DNA of 64,000 nt, from NCBI GenBank assembly GCA_007570785.1, contig ML660201.1, forward strand, positions 49,756,316-49,820,315, written 5' to 3'. Position numbers and translations under genes: made by a program. Under the pieces are notes generated by a model. It worked only from the letters and a program-made list of their open reading frames with translations. It was not told where the DNA came from and made no database searches. The DNA comes from Antilocapra americana (Eukaryota; Chordata; Mammalia; Artiodactyla; Antilocapridae). Shown here in pieces: positions 1-12,770 of the stretch; within the stretch, counting starts at the first letter, position 1; each line of letters begins with the position of its first letter.

Positions 1-1667
1 GGTGGTACTGGGGAGGCGTCTCCTTCCCATCTCTCCCCTGCTTTACCCACTGCCTGACTAGGTTCTCCTGAGACCACTCCCTTCAGAAACTGCTGGCATC
101 AGGTCCTTGACCAGGTTCTAGAAGACTCTAACTTGAGACTGAAAAGACAGGACCTTCCAAGAGTCATGCAAGAGTAACCATCATTGGACACACACTTAGG
201 AGTTGGGCGGTGCCCTCCATCTTCAGAGCCAGAGGTCAACAGGAGTATTTTGGGTGCCAAATCACATCTGCAGAAATTGGGCATTCGAAAGACTCAGAGA
301 CTGGCCCAAGGTTCATGGCAAAGAAAAGTACTAGGACTCAGATCTGTTCCTCCAAAGCCACGCTCCTGGTTGGACCTCGCTTCCTCCCCCATTTGGGCTG
401 CTTAGGGTGTTTCTACATGTTTGTCTTTTTAACCCACAAACACAGACCCACTTATCCAATTACCACGGAGACCATACATGCTCCAAAGCATACGCACCCC
501 TCTGAGCTCACCCGTGAATGGCAGTGCCAGGATTCCAAACCAGATTCCAAACCAGGATTCCACACAGAATGTGGAGGCAAGGCTGCAGTCGAGCCCCATG
601 TTATGATGTGGGTGGTGGTGACCGTGTATGGTTGAACACTGTGCCCCAGAGGCCCTGGCAAGGCAGAGAACCACACTTTCAAAGGAAGCTGCAAGCCCCA
701 GTTTGAGACACCCAAAGGAGAGGCTCTCCACTGGGGGAACTTGAGGTGACTTGGGGGGACGAGCTGAGACTTCTCAGGGCCACCCCGCCTTCTCCAGAGC
801 ATCTCAGTCCACCCTATTCTCATCTTTATGACCTCTCTCCCGGTGATCCTGAACGCAGAGCTGCTCCACTCCTCTGGGCCTGGGCTTGGGCTGGTCCCCT
901 TTCCTACAGTGCCCTCGTCACGCAGGCTTCTCTCTGTAAACAATCTTAAACCATCTATTATTGCATGCCAGTGGGGCATAGTGGTGAAGCACTTGGGGTC
1001 AGGTTCTGAGAGCCTCTGGTCTGGGCTCTGCCGCTGAACAAACACATGAATGGGGGTGAGTATTCACCTTCTCTACAGCTCTCGTCATAAAGTTCTAGGT
1101 AGATGGCCTATAGACAGGACCCTTGAGAGGCAGAGTGGACGCCTAACGTTTAACTTGAGTTGCTATGGCCTGACTCACTGTACCTCACCTAGAGGGACAG
1201 AAGGTGCTTTGGGGGACAGAGGGACAACACGGTGTTGGCATTAATCACTTGGACCGCCTCCAGTTGATAGTGCAGGGTTCAAACCCCAGTCCCTCCCTTT
1301 CCAGCTGAGGGACTTTGGGAAAGGCTCTGACTTACTTTTCAGGGCTGCTGGAAGGACAGATAAGTGTTTTGGACTATACAAAACAAGTACCACACAAATG
1401 GGAGATGTTGGTGCCAAAAAGGGGCTTCTTGGAGATGAAACAGGGGCAAAAGTATGGCTTTCTAATGGTGACATCTCACACATATGCAGGACAGAAGAGG
1501 AGCTGCCTTTAGAAGCAGATGACCTGCAAGTTCTGGGGATCCGGCTTTGACAGTCTCACATAAAGCCATTCTGGGCCCAGCCAGGGGGCCATCACCCCTA
1601 AAGGCAAAGAACCCTGTAGAACTTGGGCATTCAGAATGGAGAGTTCTTAATAAAATAAAGCTTTCGT
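1..1667. other. Intergenic, no gene seen; two decayed MIR pieces
   Basis: Only MIR-like sequence is recognised, around 965-1035 (GTGGTGAAGCACTTGGGG) and 1262-1345 (GGGTTCAAACCCCAG). Open frames here are short and have no recognisable product. Confidence 0.6.
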
Positions 1668-1785
1668 TGGGACTTCCCTGGTCATCCAGATCTACACTTC
1701 CACAGCAGGGGGCATGGGTATGGTTCCTAGTTGGGGAACTAAGATCTCACATGCTGCAGGCTGCAGGAAAAATAATAATCAAGCT
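1668..1785 (+). mobile_element. CHR-2 type tRNA-derived SINE
   Basis: Starts GGGACTTCCCTGGTCATCCAG and contains TTGGGGAACTAAGATCTCACATG, ending in an A-rich tail. The tRNA-like head is decayed. Confidence 0.8.
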
Positions 1786-1809
1786 TTCATTCCAGAAAAG
1801 CTGAGTGTG

Positions 1810-1995
1810 GAACTATGCCAAACACTTACATGCCTTGTAGAGGTTCATTTACATTTATGACAGCTTTGCGAAAAAGATGTCATTGTACCCCTTTTATAGG
1901 TGAGGAAAGTAAAGCTCAGGGGTGTGACTACCTGCCCTAAGGTTCACAGTCCATTACCAGAGGTGCCAGGATTGCAACCCAGAGGAGCTGGGTCC
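1810..1995 (+). mobile_element. MIR SINE
   Basis: CCAAACACTTACATGCC start, CTTTTATAGGTGAGGAAAG, and CCAGGATTGCAACCCAGAGG core follow the MIR consensus. Confidence 0.65.
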
Positions 1996-2399
1996 AAAGT
2001 GGAAATAACTGTCACCCACTGCGTGTTATAGTCTACCTCTCTAACATTATCATATGTGACCTTAATGTCAGCATCTGAGATAGATGTCCCTGGCCCAGGT
2101 CCAGCTCACGGTGGTGCATCCATGGAGCCAGCTGGTGGTCATGTCTCTAGTTGTCAGATGTGTGATGTACTGAGTGGATACACTTGGGAGTAAAAACCAC
2201 ACCTCAGGTCCTTGGACTGTGGGGCGGGAGCTAGGACGGTGGAAAAGCAGAAGGTTCGAAGCTGCCCCCACCCGTGTCACATCCTTAGGAGAATGGTAGA
2301 GATGAGTGGTCTCTCAGTGTCCTGAAAGATACAAGGATTTCAGCCCCCTATCGAAGCCACAGGGTACTGGAAGATGGCAGTGAACCACCCCAAACCTAA

Positions 2400-2641
2400 C
2401 CAGGCGACTAAGGCCAAGTGCTGCAATACTGAGCCTGTGCTCCACAACTACTGAGGCCTGGGCGCCCGAGAGCCTGTGCTCCGCAATGGGAGGCCACTGC
2501 GGTGAGAAGCCTGCACCCCGCAATAGAGACGAGCTCCCGCTCACTGCAACTAGAGAAAGCCCGCGTGCAGCAATGGAGACCCCGCACAACCAAAAATCAA
2601 TCAATCAATAAATTTAAAATATATAGAGTGAAAAAAAAAAA
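2400..2641 (+). mobile_element. CHR-2 SINE, long-body type
   Basis: Contains GAGCCTGTGCTCCACAACTAC, GAGAAGCCTGCACCCCGCAA and AGAAAGCCCGCGTGCAGCAA, with an ATCAATCAATCAATAAAT tail and poly(A). The tRNA head is missing or degraded. Confidence 0.78.
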
Positions 2642-2768
2642 GCCAGCTAGTAGCCCCAACAGCTGTTACTAAATGCAGCGTCTTTGCTAGAGCAGATTAA
2701 GAAGACTTTGTATACATAGTATGCAGCTATTAATCTGGCAAATGCATTTTATATTGGATAGTTCAGAT

Positions 2769-2957
2769 GGGAGCTTCCCTGGTGGCTCAGAGGTTAAAGC
2801 ATCTGCCTGCAATGCAGGAGACCTGGGTTCGATCCCTGGGTCAGAAGATCCCTTGGAGAAGAAAATGGTATTCTTGCCTGGTGAATCCTGTGGAGAGAGG
2901 AGCCTGGAGGGCTACAGTCCATGGGGTCACAAAGAGTTGGACATGACTGGGACTAAC
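2769..2957 (+). mobile_element. Bov-tA SINE
   Basis: tRNA-Glu-like head (CTTCCCTGGTGGCTCAGAGG, GGGTTCGATCCCTGG B box) followed by the BovB-derived body (GGAGCCTGGAGGGCTACAG, GAGTTGGACATGACTG). Confidence 0.88.
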
Positions 2958-4136
2958 ACAAGAAAAACCATCCTTCTCAGAAGGGAGGATCAGAGAAAAT
3001 TCACGTTCTCTGGGGATGAACACAGTACACATTGATGAGCCTGCCAAGGGCAAGGTCACCTCTCCTGTCCTCTGTCATCACATAACATCCAAAGGGATCT
3101 GTCTCACCTGTAAATGCCCCAGAACACTGCTGGTCCACTGCATTTTGAGGAGATCATGTCATCAGAATAGAGGATCAAGCAGTGACAGGTGCATGAGAGA
3201 TGTTAATAAGACGCATGCACTCGAGACGGTGAGGGATAAATCCTAGGTGGACTCAGGTACCTACCAGACAGAGCAAGTGTTTGGGGGTGTGAGGACACAC
3301 CAGAACATCCCCTTTGACATAAGGAACACACTGGAAAATTAGTGGAGAGGGTGCCTGAGAGGATGGGGTGCTATCCTGCAAGAGGCATGATATATATATA
3401 TACCGTGGTACCCTAAGTCAGTGGGCACTGCATGGGGCTATGTCCCCATTACAGGGGTTACACAGTCTGGAAACCAAGTCGGGGGAGCAGACTGGTTCCA
3501 GTCACTGTTACCTCTGGAAACCCAGATGGAACGTTCATGTCCCACCCCTAAACTGTGGGTTTAGAAATCCTGGTAACCAGAGGAGTAAACACTTCCACTG
3601 CTGACAGAGGGGATTCCACCAGACCCCAAGGTGTCCAGTCACTTTGGGCCCCTCGTGCCAAGACACTGGCAGGGAAGGACAGGAGTCCCCTCCCAGACTG
3701 GGTAACAGACTCTGGTCATTAGGAGACAGTCTTGCTGCTGATACACAGCAGGGGCAGGAAGGAAGAGGTTTGGCACCTAAGTGGTTCACTGGGACAGCTC
3801 TCAGTTCTCTTGTCCCATTTCAATGAAATAAAGAAGTGCATGGACCAAGAAGGGCCTGGTACTGAGGAGGGCAGACCTCTCAAGGATGAGGGTCTCACTC
3901 ACCACCACCTCCATCCAAGCCACCTAACCAGTGGGGGTGCCAGCTCAGGGTGCAGGGGCACAAGGAGGTGGTGCAGGAGAGGGTGAGGGTGTCAGTTATG
4001 CCCTCGAGACCAGCTGCAGGGAGGGAGCTGAATTCTAGACCTCTAAGCTTCCCCAGCAAGAGTCCCCAAGAAAAGAGGCCCAATGGGGACTGGAGGAGCT
4101 GCTTCCCAAAACTTATCATATAAAACTGGTGAATCT
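2958..4136. other. Intergenic, nothing recognised
   Basis: Unique-looking sequence with a short TA run near 3390-3402. No gene, repeat family or RNA recognised. Confidence 0.5.
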
Positions 4137-4448
4137 GGGCTTCCCTGCTTAGTGGTAAGGAATCCACCTGCTAATGCAAGAGACACGGGTTTGATCCCTG
4201 ATCCAGGAGGATCCCACATGCCAATTAAGCCCATGTGTCACAACTACTGAGCCCATGCACCAGAGCTGCTTAAGTCTGCGTGCCTAGAACCCCTGCTCCA
4301 CAACAAGAGAAGCCACCACAATGAGAAGCCCTTGCACCGCAACTGGAGAGAAGCCCCTGCTCGCTGCTACTAGAGGAAAGCCTGCACAGCATCAAAGACC
4401 AAGCACAGCCATATGTAGATAAAATTATTTAAAAAACACACACACAAC
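4137..4448 (+). mobile_element. CHR-2 SINE, long-body type
   Basis: tRNA head at GGGCTTCCCTGCTTAGTGG and GGGTTTGATCCCTG; long body with ACAACTACTGAGCCCATGC and AATGAGAAGCCCTTGCACCG; tail AAAACACACACACAAC. Confidence 0.83.
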
Positions 4449-4689
4449 AAGGAATGCATTTGAATCAGTTCCATTGAGGTGGATGAACCTAGAGTCTAGT
4501 ATACCAAGCGAAGTAAGTCAGAAAGGGAAAGACAAAAATCGTTATGTTAATGCAAATATGTGTAATCTAGAAAGATATTGATGATCCTACGTGCAGGACA
4601 GCAAAGGAGACACAGACAGAAAGAACGGACTTTCGGACTCAGTGGGAAGAGAGGGTGGGGTGGTTTGAGAGAATAGTATTGAAACATAT
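4449..4689 (+). mobile_element. Ruminant L1 3' fragment
   Basis: Plus-strand L1: GGTGGATGAACCTAGAGTCT, GAAGTAAGTCAGAAAGGGAA, GACTCAGTGGGAAGAGAGGG and AAACATATACACTG. No open frame. Confidence 0.72.
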
Positions 4690-4828
4690 ACACTGCTGTG
4701 CTGCTTAGTCACTTCAGTTGTGTCCGACCCTCTGCAACCCCATGGACCACGGCCCGCCTGGCCCCTCTGTCCATGAGATTCTCCAAGCAAGAATACTGGA
4801 GTGAGTTGCCATTTCCTTCTCCATTTCC
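4690..4828 (-). mobile_element. Bov SINE (Bov-A part)
   Basis: Minus-strand BovB-derived body: AGTCACTTCAGTTGTGTCCG, CCTCTGTCCATGAGATTCTC, GAATACTGGAGTGAGTTGCC, ending TTCTCCA. Confidence 0.83.
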
Positions 4829-6323
4829 TCAGCTGGACTGAGGCCTTTGTCAAGATTGAATCATGTTCAACCTCGCCCTCCGGTCAAGCCTGCTCTCTTC
4901 ACCCCCTAGAGGTCTTGATCCCAAGAGCTCACTCCCACGAGCCTGGATTTTGCAGACAAAATGATGCCGATCTGTATCCCCTGGGGGGCTGACTTGGGAC
5001 AGGGATCCTTGTTCAGCCAGGCTCTGCTGAAGGCTTCTGAGTATGAATCTCACCCCAAGCTGAGGGGAGCAAGAAGTAGGATTTTATTTGTCTATGACTT
5101 GACTTAACTTCCACAGAAGTGGAAGTGGAACTCTGCTGAGTTCTGGATGCTTCCCCTGCTGTCCAAGTTCAGGGTCTCAGACTGTGCTCAGGTCCTTTCT
5201 GGACGACCCTCTAGAAGTTCCATCCCCAATACCCACCTCAACTCTGTCCCACCCTGGGGAGTCCTTTCCAGCCTCCTCCCCCACCCCACCTCCAAACCTT
5301 TCTCCCAGCTCCAAATGTTTTCCACCAAAAGTTGTGAATAGAAGTGGGGCAAATGCAGTTCATGGAATTAGCTTACATTCTAAATTCTTAAACATTAATA
5401 ATTACAAATTAAGAAATCCCACATAAAAATTGATTTTTTTCCTGCTTCTCAGGAAAGATCAGATGATTCATCCTTCGGTTCTGCGAGTAACAGCTTGCTG
5501 AGGCAAGAAGGGGCTGCTGCCTTCCTGTGGTAGACCAGATGGCTGGGGTCCTTCCTGTGGTCCAGATGGTGTTCAGCCTGGCTTTTTCAGTCATTTTTCC
5601 TGCCTGGTATCAAAGCTTAGCCCTTGGTACTCCTGGGCTCCCTTAAGGACTCCAGATTGCAGTTTAGAGAATTAAGCCTGATTTTCACTTCTGTTGCTGA
5701 GGCAGTTCGGGGGGAGGAGTTGGTGGTGGTGAGAGAGAAATGCCAAGGAGTTCCTTGAGGTGGCTTGTGAAAGTTGGCATAGTTGGGAAGTAGAAAGAAG
5801 AAAGGGCATCCCAGCAGGTGAACCCATCTGGGCAGAGGATGTCCACAATCCCCTGGGACAGAGTGAGGGGGCCTGTCTAATGAAAGCATGGGATGGAGTT
5901 TATGGAGCAGTGGGGGAAAGCCTGGGTGGGAAAATGGGCCAGATGACAGGCAGCAGCCTTGACCCACCCAGATGCCAAGCTTGTGGGCAGCTGGAGGCAA
6001 AAAAAACCCCATTACTTCTCCAAGTGCCCTGTGTTTCTGAACAACATAAAAGGGAAGCAAGTGGGTTCATCCCAAACTATCCTCTGCACCCAGGCCTGCA
6101 GCAACTCGAAAGGGATTTGGCTCTCCCAACAAGCTTGGCTAAAGTTTAGTTCCAGGCTCTGTGTCAGGCCCAAGGAGGAGGGGGTACGAGGAAAGGCCAA
6201 GAGCAGAGGTTAGAAAACATATATGCTCGTTCTTGGACATTTCCTCACATTGATGGTGAATTCTAACTCCCTTCCCTTGTGTTTGGGTCCCTTTAGTTAC
6301 AAGGTTCTAAGCTGTAAAACAGG
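4829..6323. other. Intergenic, nothing recognised
   Basis: Unique-looking sequence. Frames up to 147 codons on the minus strand (5617-6060) lack any family likeness. Confidence 0.5.
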
Positions 6324-6541
6324 CTTCCTAGGCAGTGCTAGTGATAAAGAATCCCCCTGCCAACACAGGAGATGTGAGAGACACAGGTTTGATCCCTGGG
6401 TTGTGAAGATCTGCTGGAGAAGGAAATGGCGACCCACTCCAGTACTCTTGCCTGGAGAATCCCATGGACAGAGGAGCCTGGCGGCTACAGTCCATGGGAT
6501 CACAAAGAGTCTGACACGACTGCAGTGATGTAGCACACACA
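6324..6541 (+). mobile_element. Bov-tA SINE
   Basis: tRNA head (GATAAAGAATCCCCCTGCC, CAGGTTTGATCCCTGGG) and BovB-derived body (GGAGAATCCCATGGACAGAG, AGTCTGACACGACTG). Confidence 0.87.
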
Positions 6542-8392
6542 ATCAGTAGTGTGGGGATGATACCGTGTGGCTTCTGAGGCCAGGTCATAAAAGGAATACA
6601 GCTTCCTCCTGTTGGGTGTGCTCTCTCTGTCTCCCTGACACCTGGCTGTGCAGAGGCACAGGCTGTACAGACCACCCAGGAGCCAACAGCCCCAGCCACG
6701 GTCCCACCAAAAGCCAGCATCAACAGCCAGCGTGTGAGTGAGGGTCCTTCAGACAATTCCCCTCCTGCCCCAGCCTCTCACTGTTCCAGCGGTCACCATA
6801 AAGTTGAGCAAAATAGAGGCAGTTGCTGTTTTAGCCTCCAAGTATCAGAATGGTTTGCTGTGCGGTAATACAAGTAAGTGGCCCAAATACACAGACCCCG
6901 TCCCCGGATGATAGACGAAGCCATTTCTGAATAACACACAGCTGAGCACAGCGTCTGGAACATCCTAAATGCTCCTTAGCTGCCAGGGCTGGTGGAGGGT
7001 TCTGGACAGGACAGAGGAAGCTTCTTGCCCATCAGAACACTCCTTATCTCTTAGTATCCATCTCATCCCTGCAGGGGCCAGCAATTCCTTTTACCTACTC
7101 AGCGCTTCAACAGCCCCGGGGTAAACTACTCAGGCATCAGCAGCCCCTCACTGATGAACGCTTCCCGCTTGTCCTCCTGCTAACATCAGGGCTGGGTCTC
7201 TACCCGCCTTCCCTGTGAGACGGTGGCTTAGCAGGAACCAACTTCCCAGATGAACAGCTACTAACACGTCCTGTGTTTTTTAAGTTACAAAGTTGTTTTA
7301 AGTTGCAAAGGCAGGACAATTACAGTACAGAAAATGTTAGAAAAGAAAGAAAACATTACTCGCAACTCCAACACCCTGCCCTGCCAGCTCATTCTGCTCA
7401 TCTTTGTGTTTTTCCCCCCAAACCTACATCTTAAAAAAAAAAAAAAAAACTCTTACGAGTCATGTTTTCCACTTACTTTTGAATGTCGCAGCACATGCTT
7501 TTGTCATAATTATTTTTTTCCTAATGAACACATAGCAGCATTGAGTGAGCCACATTTTCTGTAATTGTTACTCTGCTGTTTGGCATTTAGGTGGTTTCCA
7601 GCTTTCCTCTGCAGTAAACTTCTTCCTGCCTATAGATTTGCCCACAAGCAGAACTGCTTTCTCAGGACAGAGTCCTGAGAGAGAAATAACCGGGACGGAA
7701 GGTATGGGTATGTTATTGTTCTGGATATGACTTCTTTGTCAACTGATCACAGTGACTTTTAAAAATTTGGAATTGTGATTGTGACAGCTGCTACTGTTGT
7801 TATTATGAACATATTAGTTGACTGATGTCGAAAATCTGGAGGGAAGCAAATCAAAACCACCCATATTTTACCCAGCTAAGGACAGTCATTATCAGTAACA
7901 TATTGGTATATTCCTTTCCTGTGTTTATTTTTCTTTATGTAACCTTAAGGGTTTCTTTTTGTTTGTTTCAGTGCATGTGTGAATTAACATAATTCTGATG
8001 ATACTCTAAATAAATTGGAGATGACAGTTTTCCTTGAGCATTACAGCTAAGCATTTTCCAGTTTATTGCTCACTCTTCGTAAGTATCTAGTTTAAGAAAC
8101 GCATTATTTTCCACAAGGTAGATGGATCTTCATTTACTTGCCCATTATCCTATTTGGGGACACTTTAACTGACATAAAATTTTTGCTTTTAAAAACATTT
8201 TTCTGAATAAATTTGCAAATTATGATCTAAAAAGCAATTTGTAAGTTAGGAAAATTGAAAAATTATGGAAACTCATGATAAAAGAGTGGACTAATTGGTC
8301 TTGATTGTGGAACAGATTAATTTAAAAACGCTTTTCTAGACTCATGATTGGAATTTAAATAACCAAGAGTGTTTGGGGGTTTTGTTTCATTT
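6542..8392. other. Intergenic, AT-rich, possible ancient LINE remnants
   Basis: Contains a 17-base A run near 7433-7450 and AT-rich sequence from 7250. TTTAGGTGGTTTCCAGC and similar pieces suggest old LINE sequence, but no family can be assigned. Confidence 0.4.
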
Positions 8393-8548
8393 TTAAATTT
8401 TTAAAAAATTTGTTTATTTATTTGGCTGGTTCTTAGCTGCAGCACACAAGATCTTTAGTAGTGGCATGCATGATCTAGTTCCCTAACCAGGAATCGAACC
8501 CAGGCCCCATGTATTGGGAGTTTGGAGTCTTAGCCAGGGAAGTTCCTG
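8393..8548 (-). mobile_element. CHR-2 SINE
   Basis: Minus strand: TTTATTTATTTGGCTGG, TAGTTCCCTAACCAGGAATCG, CCCATGTATTGGGAG, ending CAGGGAAGTTCC. Confidence 0.83.
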
Positions 8549-8559
8549 TTTTGTTCCAT

Positions 8560-10253
8560 TCACTGGAACCTGAAACACTTGGTTTTCCAATGGCTTTGCC
8601 TCTTGCTGTGTGACCCTGGGCAAGTTACACAGCCCCTCAGGACTGGATAAAATGAGCAAGATAGATAATACTAGCCCTGGTGCCTGCGACCCAGGCTGGT
8701 TCCTTGTCCTGAGACCACACCTTCGTAAATGGTGCCTTCATTAAGGCCCCTCAGTCACCAGGTTTCAGTTGTCACCTGCTTCCTGCCTCTCCGAGTCACA
8801 GAGCAACCCCGGGGCATGCACTGTACAGTCTGCAGGCTCCAGGGTGGCTGGCAGCAGTGCCTTAGAACAGAAGTGTGTTTGACTAACCATTCAAAACGAT
8901 TGATGCTGCTTCCTATGTACAGACATGCTGAAATAATCGAAACTCTTGTTAGGGTGAAGGGAAAAAAATCCTGAGGGGTAGAATAAGATGATAATATGTT
9001 ACTATTTGTATAAAAATAAAATAGAGAGCCAGACACATGTATGAAAAATATATAAAGAGCTGGGGACACAGAGGGCAGCAAAGGGCTACATGGTGACCAG
9101 GCAATCACAGAAAGTGTGGATGCTTGCTTCCCAGATAATCACTGTATTTTATACACAGGTTAAGAGTTTGCTCATTGAAGAGGCCACCTGGTGAATGACA
9201 GACTTGGCTGGGTGAAGTGGAGCTAGTTTTCCCAAACTAGCTTTCCGGGCCCCTGGGCTGACCTGCAGCTGAGACCTCACCCCCTACCTCTTCACCCCTG
9301 ACCCATGCTCAGCTTCACCAACAGACCAGCAAGGGCTGAACCATCAGAAACTACAGCTAAAAAGAGAGATGGACAGAGAGAGAAGGGGTGGGAATACAGA
9401 GGGAAAGGAGTGAGAAAAAGAAAGAAAAGTGGCCATCGTCTGAATAACCAGGAAGAACTTGGCAAAGTGTTGATGATGTTCCATTTACAATGAGCCTTTT
9501 CAAATGGTATTCTTTAAAGCAGCCTGCCTTCCGGATGTCTTTCTGTCTCTTAGCAACTCAGAAAGGCGGCGGACTGTGCCTGCATGGGATAGGAACTGAG
9601 GTCCCAGTTGGCCCAGCCTCCAGCCCCAGCCCCACCCTTCCAGCACAGCAACGGGCAGCCCGACTCTGCCAGCCACCAGTCCCCGGGAGCACTGGGCACC
9701 GGAGCCCCCGAGAGAGCTCGCCCCCTGCAATGAGCCACTTCAACAACTGGACGAGGCTTTGGAGTGAAGCCCTGGGACAGAAGATAAGAACGAGCAGAGT
9801 CAATATTTCCAGATGTCTTTTCCTTATCTGTCAGGATTAATCTTCAGTGAGAGAGCAATTAAACTGCACAGAACACGTGGGGAATGGCTATGAAGCAGGT
9901 GTCCTGAGTAATACAGGGAGGCAGAGGGGGCTTCGGGGACTGCATGGAGTACCCAGAGTCCCGCCCGAGGCAGGAGGCAGACGGGACCCTAGAAGACAAT
10001 CAACCTCCTGCAACTTGACCGCCACTCACTGCTTTTGAATCTTCTGGCTGGTACTTTGTGAGGCTCCTCTGCTCAAGACGCTGGTCGGAAGAGAGTTGCT
10101 TTCTTGCTCTCTCCTCTCCACTTTCCGGCTGGGGTCAGGAACTCTGAGCAGCAGGCCAAGGTTGGCTTGATCACAGGTCGTGATTTGCTACACAAAAGTT
10201 CTCTTCTGCCTTCCTGTCACCATTAGGACCTGAGCTAGTCCCTGTCTCCAAGT
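8560..10253. other. Intergenic; small MIR piece, otherwise nothing recognised
   Basis: 8595-8660 (GCTGTGTGACCCTGGGCAAG) is a MIR core. The remainder is unique-looking, including a purine-rich stretch at 9350-9430. Confidence 0.5.
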
Positions 10254-10451
10254 CTTTTTTTTTTTTTCATATTTATTTTTTTATTTTTGGCTGTGTCAAG
10301 TCCTAATCATGATGTAGGATCAGTAGTTGTGGCGCATATGCTTAGTTGCCCAGAGCCATGTGGGATCCTAGTTCCCCAACCAGAGACCAAAACCCTCTCC
10401 GCTGCATTAGAAAGCAGCTGCTTGACCACTGGATCATCAGGGAAGGCCCTC
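10254..10451 (-). mobile_element. CHR-2 SINE
   Basis: Minus strand with a poly(T) start, TTTTTGGCTGTGTCAAG, CCTAGTTCCCCAACCAGAGAC, and CACTGGATCATCAGGGAAGG at the tRNA end. Confidence 0.82.
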
Positions 10452-10537
10452 CAAGTCTTTTTTATTCCTGAAAAATGACCCAGGAACCAGAGATTAAAAT
10501 GATGCCTTTCTAGTAACAGCCGATGCTTTAGAGTAGC

Positions 10538-10710
10538 TTGCCAAGTGCCAGGCCCCAGGTTCAGAGCTTTACGGGTACTACCCCATCTGATCCTCACGAC
10601 TCTATCGAGTAGACGCAATTATGTATCCCTGGTGTACTGGTGAGGAAACAGGCCCAGAGAGGTTAAATGACTTGCACAAGATCACACAGCAGGCTAGATT
10701 TCAAGACAGG
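10538..10710 (+). mobile_element. MIR SINE
   Basis: CCAAGTGCCAGGCCCCAGG, GGTGAGGAAACAGGCCCAGAG, GAGGTTAAATGACTTGCAC and CACACAGCAGGC are clear MIR features. Confidence 0.75.
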
Positions 10711-11928
10711 CAGACTAGGAATGTATTTCCTTAAGGACAGTAATGCATCTCATTAATGATAAAGTTGATCAGGAGGACACAGTCTAGATCTGTGGCCAAG
10801 AGACTCCTTAATGTCCCATTCTTAAATCAGACCGGCCTACTCAGTCATGTCAGAAGGGGTGGGGAGGGGGCCCTAGGGCATCTCACAGAGCAAGCAGGAC
10901 ACCTACATCCCAAACGGAAGAACACCTGAAATCAAGGGGGCGGGTCATCCAAGTAGGAAGAGGTGAAACGTGAGAACCTGGGAGGCTGAGTGGTTCTTAA
11001 AGAATCACTTTTCACTGGTTCTGAAGAATATCTATAGATGTGCCGTGATACTATATTTCCTCAAGTCTCAAACAGCATCAGTGTAGCTGACACCATTATT
11101 GCAGGTACCTCTAAGAAAAAGAAACATACTCTTTTCTTATCCTCTGTAAGGTGCATCCCAATTTCCAAAACAGTAATATGTGAGAAAAGAAACAAATGTC
11201 TCTGAATCAATGAAATATGGTAAAAAGGTTTCAGGGTGAAATGGGCTTGGGAAAACTTTGAGTGAAACAGGGCTCTTTATTGCCAAACCTTTTATTATGC
11301 TCGTGTGAGCTCTGAGTCTCTAAGAAGGGGTAAGTAATGAGCGTTTCCCATGGGTGTTGGTCCAAAGAACCTTTTCTACCACAGTGTGCCGGAGAAGGGA
11401 CCATCTGCAGAGTCAACTCAGGAAAACCTCCTTTAAGGAAAAGAGGAGCGTGTGGGGACTGAGTAAAAACCCAGGAGTAGCTAAATCTGAAGAGAAAAAA
11501 GATCAAACAGACATTGGAAGAAAGACCTCGAAAGACGACTTTGGGAGGGAACTGAGGTGAGGGTAAGGGAAGGAAGAAAAGATGAGAAACACAGGAGGCT
11601 GGCTCTTAAAAAGAAACCCAAGCTCCGCCCTTACAGAGGGACTGTAACTCTCCATCCCCTAATGTGGGGCTGGGCCTGGCAACCCCCTCCCAGGGAGTCC
11701 TATATGGAAAAGTGGGGGCAGGGAGAGAAACCTGACGAGCACCACCCCACTCTTGTGACCAAGGTTAATATCAACAGTGATGAGTCATATTGGTATTTTC
11801 CACTCTTGATGAGATATGATGAAAATGTCATTTCCCTTTGTGATGTTTCTCCCCCAGACTCATATCCCAGTCTAAGAAAAACATCAGACAACTCCCAATA
11901 GAGAGCATCTTACTACATATTTGACTGT
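10711..11928. other. Intergenic, nothing recognised
   Basis: Unique-looking sequence; short frames (114 codons at 11557-11901) show no family likeness. Confidence 0.5.
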
Positions 11929-12139
11929 TCTTGCTGTTTAGTCGCTAAGTCGTGTCGGATCCTTTTGTGACTCCATGGATTGTAACTTGCCAGGCTTCTC
12001 TGTCCATGGGATTTTCCAGGCAAAAATAATGGAGTGGGTTGCCATTTCCTTTTTCAAGGGATCTTCCTGACCCAAGGATCAAAAGCATGTCTTCTGCACT
12101 GGCAGGCAGATTCTTTACCACTGAGCCACTAGAGACGCC
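11929..12139 (-). mobile_element. Bov-tA SINE
   Basis: Minus strand: GTCGCTAAGTCGTGTCGGATC, CTGTCCATGGGATTTTCCAGG, and GCAGATTCTTTACCACTGAG at the tRNA end. Confidence 0.87.
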
Positions 12140-12176
12140 CATATACCTGACTAGAATCCTCAAAATTGTCAATATT

Positions 12177-12304
12177 GAGATTTCCCTGGTGGTCCAGGAA
12201 CTAGGGCTTCATGCTTCCAATGCAGAGGACACAAGTTCAATCCCTGGTAAGGGAACTAAGATCCTGCATGCTGAACACAGCTCGGCAAGAAACAACAACA
12301 AAAC
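12177..12304 (+). mobile_element. CHR-2 SINE
   Basis: Starts TTTCCCTGGTGGTCCAGG and contains AGTTCAATCCCTGGTAAGGG and AACTAAGATCCTGCATGC, with an AACAACAACAAAAC tail. Confidence 0.83.
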
Positions 12305-12374
12305 TTTCAAAATCATCAAAAACAAGGACAGGAAGAGAGACTCTATCAGCCAAGAGGAGCCCAAGAGACATGAC

Positions 12375-12506
12375 GGTGGTGGTTTAGTCGCTAAGTCGTG
12401 CCTGACTCTTGCAACCCCATGGACAGCAGCCTGACAGGCTCCTCTCTCTGTCCATGGGATTTTCCAGGCGAGAATACTGGAGTGGGTTGCCATTTCCTTC
12501 TCCACA
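12375..12506 (-). mobile_element. Bov SINE (Bov-A part)
   Basis: Minus-strand body: GTTTAGTCGCTAAGTCGTGCC, CCATGGGATTTTCCAGGCG, GGAGTGGGTTGCCATTTCC. Confidence 0.85.
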
Positions 12507-12589
12507 GAGGCATGATGACTGACTGAAACATGGATCTTGCCTCCTTAGTAAAAACTAAGGGTGTCTGAATATGAGCTTTAGTTAATAAT

Positions 12590-12770
12590 GATGTATTGGT
12601 GTTGCTTTGTTATCTGTAATACATGTACCACACTAATAATGTAAGATGTTAATAGGGGAAACTGTCAGGGGGTGAGGGGGATACATGGAAATTCATTGTA
12701 CTATCTGCTCAATGTTTCTGTGAATCAAAACTGTTGTAAAAAATAAAGCCTATTAATAAAAGGAAAGAAA
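12590..12770 (+). mobile_element. Old L1 3' end
   Basis: GGGAAACTGTCAGGGGGTGAG, then TACTATCTGCTCAATGTTTC, then AACTGTTGTAAAAAATAAAG is a typical L1M terminal sequence. Confidence 0.6.

Noticed and set aside
2769..2870. tRNA-like A and B boxes in many Bov-tA and CHR-2 copies
   Set aside because: These are tRNA-derived SINE heads with altered cloverleaf sequence, not functional tRNA genes.
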